Shown here in pieces: positions 38,773-49,553 of a stretch of DNA of 64,000 nucleotides. The translations under genes and the position numbers were made by a program. This stretch comes from Impatiens glandulifera (Eukaryota > Streptophyta > Magnoliopsida > Ericales > Balsaminaceae). How positions within the stretch are numbered: the stretch's first letter is position 1; each line of letters begins with the position of its first letter. The stretch lies in NCBI RefSeq assembly GCF_907164915.1, contig NC_061866.1, forward strand, positions 28,537,905 to 28,601,904, written 5' to 3'. The notes beneath the pieces are model-generated. The model saw only the letters and a program-made list of their open reading frames with translations, was not told where the DNA came from and did no database searches.

Positions 38773-39093
38773 GGGCGGTTGGTTGCATTTAATGAGAATA
38801 TTTGAAAAAATCAGACCCTTTATGTATGGTCATAAATGCCCTATCAGTTTTCAAGAGGATACAGGCATGTTTGGTCTAATCGGATTAAGCATGCTTCTTG
38901 GAAAGCGAATATTTCAGTTTTCAAGACTGATTTGATTTGGTTTGATACGGCGCATTTAATGTTGGTCATTTCTTTTAGAATTTCTTTGTTTTTGATCGAA
39001 AAGGAAAGAAATGATTTTCATTAAAAAGAAGTACCAAACCGATAGTACAACAAAATTACTGGTTTGGAGAATAGGAAAAGAGATTAAGAAAGT

Positions 39094-39831
39094 TTAAACA
39101 TTTGATGAACCTGCATCTTGATTCCTCTTGGCCTTAGCTGTTTCCCACCAGTCGATCAGCTCCTGGATTCTCTCCTTCGTGAGCACATGCTTCGGATGGA
39201 GAGTGACAAAGGGTCCGGAGTGGATATCCAGACTAGCGCAGAAACTGCTTAGCTGAGGAGCATAACCGGTTTTGTTTGAGAGAATCATCTTCTTCAGGTT
39301 GCTAAAGATGATCCAGGACCAGTTTACCGGTGTCCCAACCGTAACGGCAATCATCATCTCGAAGAGCCTCTGGGTGTAGTAGTAGTTTTTCTCTCTACCC
39401 AGAACTGACTTTCCCAGAATCTCACATAGAAGATGGTACTTGTGAGAGAGTTGGCTCTTAGCACCCCAAGGTCTAACCGGGATATTGGAGTTGGAGAATC
39501 GATGACACATTTCTTCAATGGTCACCGGGGAGTAAGTGAGGTCGGTTACCCCTTCAGTGGGTAAACCGCAGTATTCAGCGAAATCCGTCTCGCTGAATAG
39601 GAAGGACTAACCATAAACTCGTGCAACGATTATGTCTCGATGCATCTCTTTTGCAGTTTCGAAGAACTCGTCGACTACCAAGTAGTCGAGGATGAATTTA
39701 ATCTCCAAAAATCCTCTTAGCCCGCTTCTTTCAACGGCTAAGAACATTTCTTTGACTTCATGGTCTTCGTATTGGTAAATAGAGTTGAAATCGGCCAACA
39801 GGATTTTCTTTGCGAGTGGGTCGGAGTTCAT
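39094..39831 (-). pseudogene. SIRE accessory ORF 1 (minus-strand copy), single in-frame stop
   Basis: One continuous frame of 246 codons from MNSDPLAKKILLADFNSIYQ, broken only by a TAG at 39607-39609 (probably a former CAG). Blocks: GLRGFLEIKFILDYLVVDEFF, FSETDFAEYCGLPTEGVTDL, YHLLCEILGKSVLGRE, QRLFEMMIAVTVGTPVNW, IIFSNLKKMI, GYAPQLSSFCASLDIHSGP, LTKERIQELIDWWETAKAKR. It is the paralogue of the ORF at 38664 and sits between RNase H (40546) and that ORF. It has its own TATA box. Function unknown. Confidence 0.65.
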
Positions 39832-39906
39832 GATCTTGAGATAGTTTTAGCTCAAGAGAGTTTTTGTGAATAGTGATTTTTGTGAAGTGTTGTGAGGATC
39901 AAAGGG

Positions 39907-39922
39907 TTGTTTATATAGCCAG
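39907..39922 (-). promoter_or_regulatory. TATA box before accessory ORF 1 (minus-strand copy)
   Basis: On the minus strand ggctatataaacaacc, about 80-90 bases upstream of the ATG at 39831, with an A/C-rich leader between. Confidence 0.55.
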
Positions 39923-40545
39923 GGGTTCGGCTAGATCATTAGGTTAAGCATGCTTAGTGATGTCATCAATTAGTTAATAGGCTTTAACTTGTGTAAGTGT
40001 ATAATGTTTATTTCCAATGCAAAGTTAATCATTACTAAGATATTCATGATGACAATAAATCTATTGACAAGATGTTAGTTTCCCTCTCTTGATGATGGAC
40101 ATATGTCGTCATCTCGATTGAGGTAAACTATTTTATGAATTATAGACTTCATTTCTCAAGGTAAGCATGAAAACACGGTTAGTTGTCCCAAGTTAACCGG
40201 AAGAGTTTAGTTTATCTAAACCATGATGCATTCATACTAATCGGTTTTCCGTGACCGGTTTTAGTTGGATATTTTATTCCGGTGTGAAGAAATGTTGAAT
40301 TGCAACAACATTTGTTCAGCTTTGGATTGAGTTTATCCACCTCTGCTAGGTCATTTTAACCGCGTAGTAAGTATACGTGTGATTTGATATCATGAAGTAA
40401 TCAGGCTTAATTGGAGACTTCCTCCCAGTTAACATTCTTGAATATTTAATGGCCTATTTGAATATGGTTTGAGAAGCGATAGCTTCTCCCTGAACACATA
40501 CGCCGGTTTTTCATAATGATGTATGTAAGCAATATGCATGTATGA
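39923..40545 (-). other. Spacer between RNase H and accessory ORF 1
   Basis: No gene. Internal region of the minus-strand SIRE element, corresponding to 27672-28015 in the plus-strand copy. Contains several ACCGGTT words. Confidence 0.5.
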
Positions 40546-41160
40546 TTATGGTATAAGTTGCTTGACATCAGTAAGTCCTAGAATGTTTCTTAAGTGAGAA
40601 AACTTAGCTTCATGTAGCGGTTTGGTGAAGATGTCAGCTACTTGTTGCTCGGTTGAGACATATTCCAGCTGGATGTGTTTCTCATGAACATGCTCCCGGA
40701 TGAAATGATGTCTTATATCAATGTGTTTCGTTCTTGAGTACAGCACCGGATTGTATGTAATCGTTATCGCGCTGGTGTTGTCACAAAATATTGGTGATTC
40801 TTCATCTATTACACCAAAGTCCCTTAGTTGCTGTTGGATCCAGAGGAGTTGTGCACAGCAGCTTCCTGCTACTAGGTACTTTGCCTCTGCGGTTGATGTT
40901 GCAACTGAGGTTTGTTTCTTGCTACTCCATGCGACTAGTCGGTCACCCAGGAATTGGCAAGTTCCACTTGTACTCTTTCTATCGATTTTGCATCCTGCGT
41001 AATCCGTGTCTGAGTAGCTTATGAGGTTGAAGCTTGAATCTTTTGGATACCAAAGTCCCACATCTTGAGTTCCTTTCAGATATTTCAATATTCTTTTAGC
41101 TATAGTGTAATGTGATTGCTTTGGATTTTGCCTGAAATCTCCCGCATACTCCAACCACAA
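40546..41160 (-). pseudogene. SIRE-type Copia RNase H
   Basis: Open 204-codon frame ending with a natural stop: KRILKYLKGTQDVGLWYPKD, SYSDTDYAGCKIDRKSTSG, STAEAKYLVAGSCCAQLLWI, CDNTSAITI, TEQQVADIFTKPLHEAKF. Acidic catalytic residues are in place. A frameshift near 41130 separates it from RT. It forms the C-terminal end of pol. Confidence 0.9.
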
Positions 41161-42516
41161 AGAGGATGTCTGGTCGGCTGGCTGTTAAGTAACGCAAGGA
41201 TCCAATCATTCCCCGATATGCTGTGATGTCAACGGCTTGACCATCCTCATCTTTGTCTAGCTTTACGGAAGAGCTCATTGGTGTAGCCGCCTCAGCGCAT
41301 GTATCCATTCCAAATTTCTTTAGTAGTTCGGTTGTGTACTTCGGCTGGCTTATGAATGTTCCGGTCACGATATGCTTAACCTGAAGTCCTAGGAAGAAAC
41401 TCAGTTCTCCCATCATACTCATTTGAAATTTGTCAGTCATCATTTTCGAGAATTTATCACATAGCTTTGGATCGATTGATCCAAAAATAATATCATCAAC
41501 ATATATTTGAACAAGCAATATGTGTTCCTTTTTCTCAAATTTAAAAAGTGTTTTATCGACTAAGCCTATTGTAAACTTGTGGTTAAACAAGAATTGTGTT
41601 AACGTGTCATACCAGGTTCTTGTAGCCTGTTTCAAACCGTAAAGGGCTTTGTTTAACCGATAAACATGATTTTCATGTTCTGAATTTTTGAAACTTGGAG
41701 GTTGATTAACATACACCTCTTCATTTACTTTACCGTTTAGAAAAGCAATTTTGACATCCATTTGAAAAACTTTGAAATTTTTGAAAGCTGCATATGCTAA
41801 AAATATTCTTATGGCCTCAAGTCTAGCTACAAGGGCAAATGATTCTTCAAAATCAACGCCTTCTTCCTGTTTATAGCCTTGAGCCACTAACCGGGCCTTG
41901 TTCCTCGTAACTAAACCGTCTTCATTGAGTTTATTTCTGAATACCCATCGTGTTCCTATAACCGGTTTATTTTTCGGTCTAGGGACTAGGTACCAAACTT
42001 TATTTCTCTCAAACTCGTTTAGTTCCTCTTGCATTGTTAGGATCCAATCGGGATCTGACAATGCTTCATCCACCTTTTTCGGCTCAATTTGTGATATGAA
42101 AGCTGAGTTTTCATAGTGTTCCAAATTCTGTTGCCTAGTTCGGACGGGTGAGGATATGTTACCTATTACTAGTTCAAGAGGATGATATTTGTTCCTTCTG
42201 AGGTTTATCCGAGATGTGTCTACCAAGCTTTCGGTTGGCTGATCAAGGTTAGACTGATCGGTAGGCTGAGCAGAGTCAGACCGACCGATTTATTCAGAGT
42301 TAACTGAAGAGTCAACTTTCTGCGGTAAAACAGCTTGAGCAGGCTGAAGTTCAGCATCAACCGCTTGATCATTGACAAAACGTCTAAAAACCGGAATCTC
42401 ATCTTTATCATCAGAATAGATATTGAAATTTTCCATTATGTTGTGTAGATCGAAGAGTAATGCAGTATTTCGTTCAACCGATTCATCAAAAACAACGTGG
42501 GATGTTTCTTCAACTG
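41096..42516 (-). pseudogene. SIRE-type Copia reverse transcriptase
   Basis: A 376-codon open frame (42226-41096) holds the entire RVT_2 domain: [49 protein letters not shown] (first catalytic Asp), [25 protein letters not shown] (YVDD box), [36 protein letters not shown]. The MSMMGEL and YVDDIIFGS texts are typical of the SIRE/Maximus lineage. Upstream, to 42516, the integrase-RT linker is broken by a stop and a frameshift. The RT core itself looks recent. Confidence 0.9.
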
Positions 42517-43320
42517 TTAAAGTCCTAGTGTTATATATCTATAAGCTTTACTTACAGCCGAATATCCCAACATTATTCCCTCAACGGATTTAGCATCAAA
42601 AGAGGTCAAATAATTTTTGCCGTTGTTGTGAACAAAACATTTACTACCAAAAATTCGAAAATACCGTATGTTTGGAATCCGATCATAGTATATCTCAAAA
42701 GGAGTTTTTAAAAAACGTTTAGTTACTAAAGACCGGTTTTTAGTGTAGCATGCGGTATTGATAGCCTCAGCCCAAAAATTTTGAGCAATACCCGAATCGG
42801 CTATCATTGACCTTGCGGCTTCCTTGAGAGTTCGGTTTCTTCTCTCAGCCAGGCCGTTTTGTTGAGGCGTTCTAGAACTAGACAACTCGTGTCTAATACC
42901 GGAATCATCAAGAAAAGTAGTTAATCTGCTGTTTATGAATTCAGTTCCTCTATCACTTCTGATTTTGTTTACCCGAATAGATTTTTCATTTTGTATTCTC
43001 AAGATTAGTTTGATCATATTTGGTGTTGCTTGATTTTTAGAAGCTAAAAATATTACCCAAGTAAATTTAGAATAATCATCAATAACTACCATGGTATATT
43101 GCATGCCTCCTAAACTGGTTACTCTAACCGGACCAAACAAATCCATATTCAGGAGTTCTAAGCATCGTTCAGATTGATAATTTCCTTTACTTTTAAAAGA
43201 TGATTTTATTTGTTTACCCATTTGACATGCAGCACATACTTTATCTTTTGAAAATTTAACATTTGGAAAACCGTGAACTAAATCCCTAGAACATATGAAG
43301 TTTATTATTTTGAAATTCAA
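42517..43320 (-). pseudogene. SIRE-type Copia integrase
   Basis: Open 267-codon frame: pre-integrase CAACQMGKQIKSSF, core with first Asp in LLNMDLFGPVRVTSL, second Asp in IRSDRGTEFINS, Glu in TPQQNGLAERRNRTLK, and the C-terminal FGSKCFVHNNGKNYLTSFDA segment. The N-terminal HHCC zinc part is damaged at the frameshift near 43320. The reading is separated from RT by a further frameshift near 42500. Confidence 0.9.
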
Positions 43321-43790
43321 ATGGTTTACCGTTTATGCCAGAGCCAGTTTGGATCATTTCCATCTATCATGCATACAGGTCTTTCAAAATCAGTTTTCCA
43401 GTCAACTTTGTAGATGTTTCCCGTTCAGTTACCGGTTAAAAGGATGTCATTTTGATGATTCTTAACTAAGCATGTATTCTTATGAAACTCAACTTTGTAT
43501 CCTACATCACACATTTGACTGATGCTTAACAAGTTAAAGTGTAAGTTTTCTACTAGTAGTACATTATTTATGGACAGGTTACCATGGACAATCTTACCCT
43601 TGCCCACAGTTCTACCTTTCGAGTTGTCACCAAACGTGATAACCGCTCCGATTTCATATGTGATGTCTGCTAGTAGCTTATCGTTGTCGGTCATGTGTCT
43701 CGAGCATCCGCTATCCAGATACCATTCCGAGTTCCTTAGCCGGTTACTTCTCCTAACCTGTAAAAGAAAATTATTTACACCTTTTTAGTA
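43321..43790 (-). pseudogene. SIRE-type Copia protease
   Basis: EWYLDSGCSRHMTDNDKLLA (active site D-S-G near 43700-43735), ITFGDNSKGRTVGKGKIVHG, ENLHFNLLSISQMCDVGYKV, then a frame break at 43425 and WLWHKR of the pre-integrase. Nearly colinear with the protease at 37470-37860. Confidence 0.85.
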
Positions 43791-45662
43791 CCCACATTCA
43801 GTTGGGTCCATGGTTGATTAGTCCCTTTGGGATCCAGACTTGAATAAGTCGGATCACCTTCCCGGTATCTGTTCTTATGGTATTCTGCTTAACTTCTTGA
43901 TCCTTGCTCAAGAATGCCTTATATCGTGGTCATGAATGTTTTTGAAAGCGAGATTTACTTTGTTTATTTTGTTTATTTTCTGTCCGGTTGGCTTTCCTTC
44001 TCTCAGGATGAAGCCATTTTTCTGATTCAGTTGGGTTTACATATTTTAGTTCCGGTTTTATGACAGTTTCTGCCTCATTGTTGGTTGAAGAGCTCTTGAC
44101 AAATCTTATAAATGGAAGATTGTCTTTTGTGAGTTTCATCCCGTTAGGTTGACTTGGTTCATTTGATTTGTTTTGTTTATATCCAATACCAAATCTACAC
44201 TTAGGATGTCTTTTATAGTTACACATCTGATCTACGGCTTTACAAGATCTTTCCCATGCAGCCATAACATACAGTGCTCGTTCATCGACTTCAGTTACAG
44301 GTTGAACTATCTCCTCATTTTCTAAGGATAGTTCAGTCGGTTCATACACTGTGGTTTCGCATGATTCATCAGCGATACCAATTGACTCTACGGTTTATGT
44401 TCTACCGGAGTCGGTATGTACGCAGATATGTTTCTGAACTCAGCGACCATGTCGTTGAGTGCATAAATCAAATCTTCTTTAGTGAACTCATCAGAAGAGA
44501 AATCAAATACCTCTTCGTCATTTTCCATGAAACATGTTACTCTTTCCTCATCATTCTCGTTGTCGGAGTATGCCCATTCACTTCCACCGTCGGATGCAAT
44601 GAGTGCTTTTTGTATTTCCTTCCCTTCATCAGCTTGATGGTTATCGTTTCTCCGGTAATCGTTTCGTTGGTTGTCATTTCTCCGATAGTCATTTCCTTGG
44701 TAGTTGTTACCCTGGTACCGGTTTCCTTGGTAGTTGTTGCCTTGATAGTGGCCTTTCGGTTTTCTGTCGTCTCTTCTCGGTTTTCTGCATTCTGACCTGA
44801 AATGTCCAAAATCATCACAGTTATAACATCTTTTATTTGATTTATCTACATAATTGTAATTAAAGTTGTTATTAGATGGCGGCTGGTTCTTCTTCATGAA
44901 TCTCCCAAATTTCTAAGCTAACATCGCCATCACATCTTCACTAATCTAATCAGCGTTTTTGACGAGAGCCGGAACGGTTGATACTTGGACCGCCGGTTCC
45001 ACCGATGTAACCAAAGCTCTGGTTGCGGTTGACGTAGATGCCTCATCTTCGATCCGAGACTTAATCTCGAACTCTTATGCTTTTAGATCCTCAAACACGT
45101 CATGCAACTTCATCTACCCGAGGTTGCTTGATTCCCTCATCACCATGGTTTTGATATCCCATGTTCTTGGTAGTGATCTTAAGGATTTAATGATTACTTC
45201 TCGGTTGTCGTATCTCTTTCCGAGTGTTTGAAGCTCGTTGACTACGCTGGTGAACCGGTTGCTAAATTCCTTCATGTTCTCCCCCGGTTTCATCCTGATG
45301 TTTTCATATTTTTGTGTATCCACCAAGATTTTGTTCTCCTTTGTTCTTTAGTTTCATTCATGGATCTGAATGATCGTTTCCCAGGCTTCCTTTGCATTTT
45401 CACAGTCTGATATCTTGTTTAAGGTGTTATCGTCTATAACTTTGTAGATGTGCCTCATGCAATGGTTGTCTAGGTTTCTCCGTCTTCGATCTTCAGTTGT
45501 CCATGCGTCTATATCCTTGTTGATATTGATTGGTCCTTCCTTCAGAACTCTGCTCATCTCATCATCCAGCGTGATTAGATGTAGGTACATCTGTTTCTTC
45601 CAGCTGCTAAACGCTTCACTGTTTAGCATTGGTGGCTTGTCGCTGTGGGTCATGCTTCCCAT
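43791..45662 (-). pseudogene. SIRE-type Copia gag
   Basis: Starts MGSMTHSDKPPMLNSEAFSS (ATG at 45662-45660, 32 bases after the primer site). Core: LDDEMSRVLKEGP, MKPGENMKEFSNRFTSVVNE. CCHC knuckle CYNCDDFGHFRSEC lies at about 44790-44832. A low-complexity QGNNYQGNRY / RRNDNQRNDY repeat follows, then KEDLIYALNDMVAEFRNI, then the basic spacer AWERSCKAVDQMCNYKRHPK (ending 43930). Three stops or frameshifts (near 45356, 45110, 44388) break it. Late gag spacer and linker to protease occupy 43791-43929. Confidence 0.85.
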
Positions 45663-45693
45663 CTTTTTCGGTTGCTTGAGTGCTAAGAACATC

Positions 45694-45705
45694 GCTCTGA
45701 TACCA
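45694..45705 (-). other. Primer-binding site (tRNA-Met), minus strand
   Basis: gctctgatacca, the reverse of tggtatcagagc, two bases inside the LTR end at 45708. Confidence 0.92.
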
Positions 45706-46319
45706 CTTGTTAGGATCGGGGACGCCCTTGGAGGACCGCGGTGTTTCCGGTTTTTGGAAGGGTGGCCGCTTACAACAACACACAACACTTTGGTGATAGT
45801 CCGGTTAGAAACTATAACCTTTCTCAGTACTACGCAAACTGTCACAGACTCTTGAACCGGGTTCAAGGGCGGAAATGTCATGTTTCAGTCTGAAGCAACG
45901 TACGCGACTTGGATGAGGTTTTTGAGGAGTCGGTTTTAGAGATATGAGTGGACCGGTTTTGATTGAGGAGTGAGATTATGTTTTGGTTTGTATTTTGGTT
46001 TTAGTGTTAAGTGAGCAAGAAGTAAATAAACGACACGAGACAAGATTTTTTATGGATGTTCGGAGAAAACCCTCCTACGTCACCCCTTCCTCTCAGGTTA
46101 TGAGAAGGATCTCCACTAACTTTCAAAGTTACAACAATTACACTGCCGGTCGAGCCTAACTCGCTACTCGCCGGTTATACCAACTCACTATTGATATAAT
46201 ACACTAACACAACACAAACAAAGCTTTCGGTAAATTACACAACGGTTTTGGATCGCGTGTGATATTTCTTTCTCTCTCTTAAGATGTTCGTAACTTGCCA
46301 TTAATGAGGTCGCTTCGTC

Positions 46320-46335
46320 TTCCTTTTATAGTGAA
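46320..46335 (-). promoter_or_regulatory. LTR TATA box
   Basis: On the minus strand cttcactataaaagga, upstream of the conserved LTR block by about 235 bases. Confidence 0.65.
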
Positions 46336-46941
46336 GAGCATTCCAACGGTCACTTTCTTCTCTCACCGTGGGATTGGTCAATTCAAATTCACGCCGGTTC
46401 AGAGAGGTTGCTTACACGTTTCAACTTCCTGACACTTGGCAAGCATGCAGATACCTCTTAGGTATAAATGACGTAGCCGGATGGCAGATTTGGACACATG
46501 TCAGGCATGCACCTTCCGGCTGTCTGAGTCGGATCATCGGATCAGCTGTTTCATCAATGTTTTTATTGCATTCTTCTGATCCGGATCTTATCTTCTTTTA
46601 TTTTCCCAAGACACGTCTATTTCGTCACATTACGTCATCTTTGTAGTTCGTCGTTTCCGGTTGACTCTTTCATAGTATAATCCGGCTTGGAATGTAAACT
46701 TTTTCTTTGTTAGCCGGTATGTTGAGAATGTTGAGGTATGTTGAGATATGTTGAGACCAGTTTCTCTTGATCATGGATTGATCATCTGGAGCCGAATTGC
46801 TTTTATATGATTCTCAGCCGGTTTATGCAGTTCCAGCTGGTTTATACGAGTCGATCTATTCCTAAACATAAGATTTAGTAGTAATTTAGTTTTCTGGCCG
46901 GTTTCAAAAATTAACTTACTTCATTTTTCTATCAACGTCTA

Positions 46942-47965
46942 TTAGACCACCTAGTCTAATGGAATTAGACTCGCGTCTAATTATCCAATAACCATTAGAT
47001 TTCACGTCTAATTCCGGTTCTTCCTCAGACTTGTCTGAAGGAGTTAGACGCACGTCTAACTTTCACTAATTAGACTACACGTCTAATTATCGAAAAACCA
47101 TTAGACTCCACGTCTAACTCCACTAAGTTGGACTGCACGTCTAATTCCGATTCTACCTCAGACTTGTCTGAAGGAGTTAGACGCACGTCTAACTTTGACT
47201 AATTAGACTACACGTCTAATTATCCAATAACCATTAGACTGCACGTCTAACTCCACTGAGTTAGACTGCACATCTAATTCGGTTCTACCTCAGACTTGTC
47301 TGAAGGAGTTAGACGCATGTCTAACTTTCACTAATTAGACTACACGTCTAATTATCCAATAACTATTAGACTTCACGTCTAACTCCACAGAGTTAGACTG
47401 CACGTCTAATTCCGGTTCTACCTCAGACTTGTCTGAAGGAGTTAGACGCACGTCTAACTTTCACATTCTATTAGACAGCAAGTCTAACTCCACTGAGTTA
47501 GACTGCACGTCTAATTCCGCATAAATTAGACTACCCGTCTAATTGCAAATATATTAGACTAAACCTCTAACTCCGATGAGTTAGACTGTACGTCTAACTC
47601 TGAATATCAATTAGACTACCCGTCTAATTACAAACATATTAGACTTACGTCTAATTCCGTGTATTCATTAGACTTACATCTAATTCTTTACATTCATTAG
47701 ACTGCACGTCTAACTCCGATGAGTTAGACTGTATGTCTAATTCTATGCATTAGACTTACGTCTAATTCTGTGTATTCATTAGACTTACGTCTAATTCTTT
47801 ACATTCATTAGACTACACGTCAAACTCCGATGAGTTAGACTGTACGTCTAATTCTATGCATTAGACTTACGTCTAATTCCGTGTATCTATTAGACCATCC
47901 GTCTAATTACACGTCTATTAGACTACACGTCTAACTCCGATGAGTTAGACTGGAAGTCTAATTTT
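46942..47965. repeat. Tandem dyad array TTAGAC-N5-GTCTAA, second copy
   Basis: Same motif as 31128-31875, in inverted orientation and longer. Higher-order units of about 150 bp are visible at 47030-47460 (each with a cctcagacttgtctgaagga segment). Later units near 47560-47960 are shorter. Most dyads keep an ACGT core (ACGTCTAA). Confidence 0.9.
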
Positions 47966-48125
47966 ATGCATTGAAAGCCAAAATCGGTCTAATGACCCTC
48001 ATTAGATCCAAGTCTTATGACATATTGTTTCAATACACCTGTATCAAAACTCATAAGTTATTTCATCATCAAAATCTCAATGGTTAAATTATTTCAACAC
48101 TTAGTCAAAATAATTTTCCCCAACA

Positions 48126-48428
48126 CTATGTATCTCTTAGATTGTACGTCTAACTACGTATCTCTTAGACTGTTTGTCTAACTATGTATCTCTTAGATTG
48201 CACGTCTAACTACGTATCTGTTAGACTGTATGTCCAACTTAATGCGTCTAATAGCTAGTAAGTCTAATGAACCTCATTCAGACCTAGTCTAATTTAGCAT
48301 GTTTTAATGCACATGCACAAAGACAATTAGACGACTTAGATTTCTTCTTTGAGTTTTTTACACACTCATCATCAAAATTCCATTAGTCATAATACTTTGA
48401 CCCATAGTCAAAATAATTTGACCCAACA
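48126..48428 (-). repeat. 5' end of another LTR of the same family, truncated
   Basis: On the minus strand it opens tgttgggtcaaattattttg at 48428, closely matching the LTR start at 30980, and carries several TTAGAC/GTCTAA half-sites (48126-48345). It is cut at 48125 where the next LTR of the family begins, so one LTR appears inserted into or recombined with another. Confidence 0.7.
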
Positions 48429-49553
48429 TTATCAGAATTCGGTTCTCCATCTCTTAAGCGGTAGAACAAATTAACCGGTTATCTAACAACAAACCGATAT
48501 GTGTTTGGTTGGTTCTACTACGTATATTCATAAGACAACGAACATTTCCAACGAGCATATTTAAATCAAAGATATGAAAATGTTGGATATTGATAGTTCG
48601 GTGCGAACATATATTCTTTGAGAATGTGTAGAGGAAGATCTTCAAAGGATCAGAATGTGTCTTTTCCTTTCTGATACAAGTCTACTGTTAAGTCTGAAAG
48701 CAGCAGGAAATTGTTAGATGAATAGGTACATGGGTTAGTATAAAGATAAAAAATAGTTTACAAGGAGTAGGTAACCGTCAAAAGTACAACTGTCCAGAGT
48801 ACAACTGTCAAGTGAACAATTACCTAACTTAAATCAGCGCTGCATTATGCCTTGGGAAGCTTCAATAACATTAAATGCTCTACGGCTCCTTTTGACCAAC
48901 CGCACCAACCGCATTAAATGCAAATCAGAAACTGAAATATGACCGTTGTCATATTTCCACTATAAAAGGAGGAAGCTGAAGAATTAAACGAGTAGTTACT
49001 TGTTCTTAATCTTTCAATATCCTAACGTTTGATATACAACTCTTTGAACAATATTGAGATTTTTATCTATAAAAAGAACAGCAAGCATTAAGTTGTATTT
49101 GTGAAACAAGTGTACTATAATTTTGTGGGAGAGATGCGAAGTGTATATCGAGTAGTAAATATGACTCGATCGTGTGTTGTATTGTGTTTGAATATTCCTA
49201 GTGAATATCCTTCTAGTTGTTTGAGAAGAAGGGGTGACGTAGGAGTTTTATCTTCGAACATCTATAAAATCCTTGTCTTGTATTCTTTATCATTTCTGAT
49301 CATTTTATTATCCGAACCATTTTCTTCTTACTTCAACCGATCCTTCCTAATTCTTTTCTCTATCCGATTTGTGTGTGTTACTTCAGGATGAAATAAGCTA
49401 CTTCCGCACTTGAATCCGGTTCAAGAGCTTGTGACAGGCTGTGTAGTGTTGAGATCAGTATTAATTCTTAACCAGATTAGCGCCAATCGTTATGTGTGTA
49501 TAAGAGGTCTCCTTTAGCCGGACCCCGGTCCCCTATCGGCGATCCCGATCCCA
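48429..49553 (+). repeat. SIRE-type LTR fragment, plus orientation
   Basis: The right part matches the LTR at 34455-35589: TATA (cactataaaaggagg near 48958), conserved block GGGTGACGTAGGAG / CGAACATCTATAAA (about 49231-49270), cttccgcacttgaa-ccggttcaagagc, and the accccggtcccc end. The terminal CTAACA and primer site are missing, and the left start is too diverged to place. It could be the 3' LTR remnant of the plus-strand element that starts at 34455. Confidence 0.65.
48956..48971 (+). promoter_or_regulatory. LTR TATA box
   Basis: ttccactataaaagga, same context as the other LTR TATA boxes. Confidence 0.6.

Larger units (their letters stand above)
45708..48125 (-). repeat. SIRE-type Copia 5' LTR with U3 dyad array, minus orientation
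   Basis: On the minus strand it begins tgttggggaaaattattttg (48125) and ends gatcctaaca (45708), 2,418 bp. U3 holds the TTAGAC dyad array (46942-47965). TATA box is at 46321-46334 and the conserved TGACGTAGGAG / CGAACATCCATAAA block at about 46052-46093. It belongs to the minus-strand gag-pol-accessory element 38017-45662. The matching 3' LTR is absent. Confidence 0.85.

Noticed and set aside
44274..44795. 173-codon plus-strand frame rich in Val, Ile and Leu
   Set aside because: Antisense of the QGN/RRND repeats of SIRE gag; no evidence for a membrane protein.
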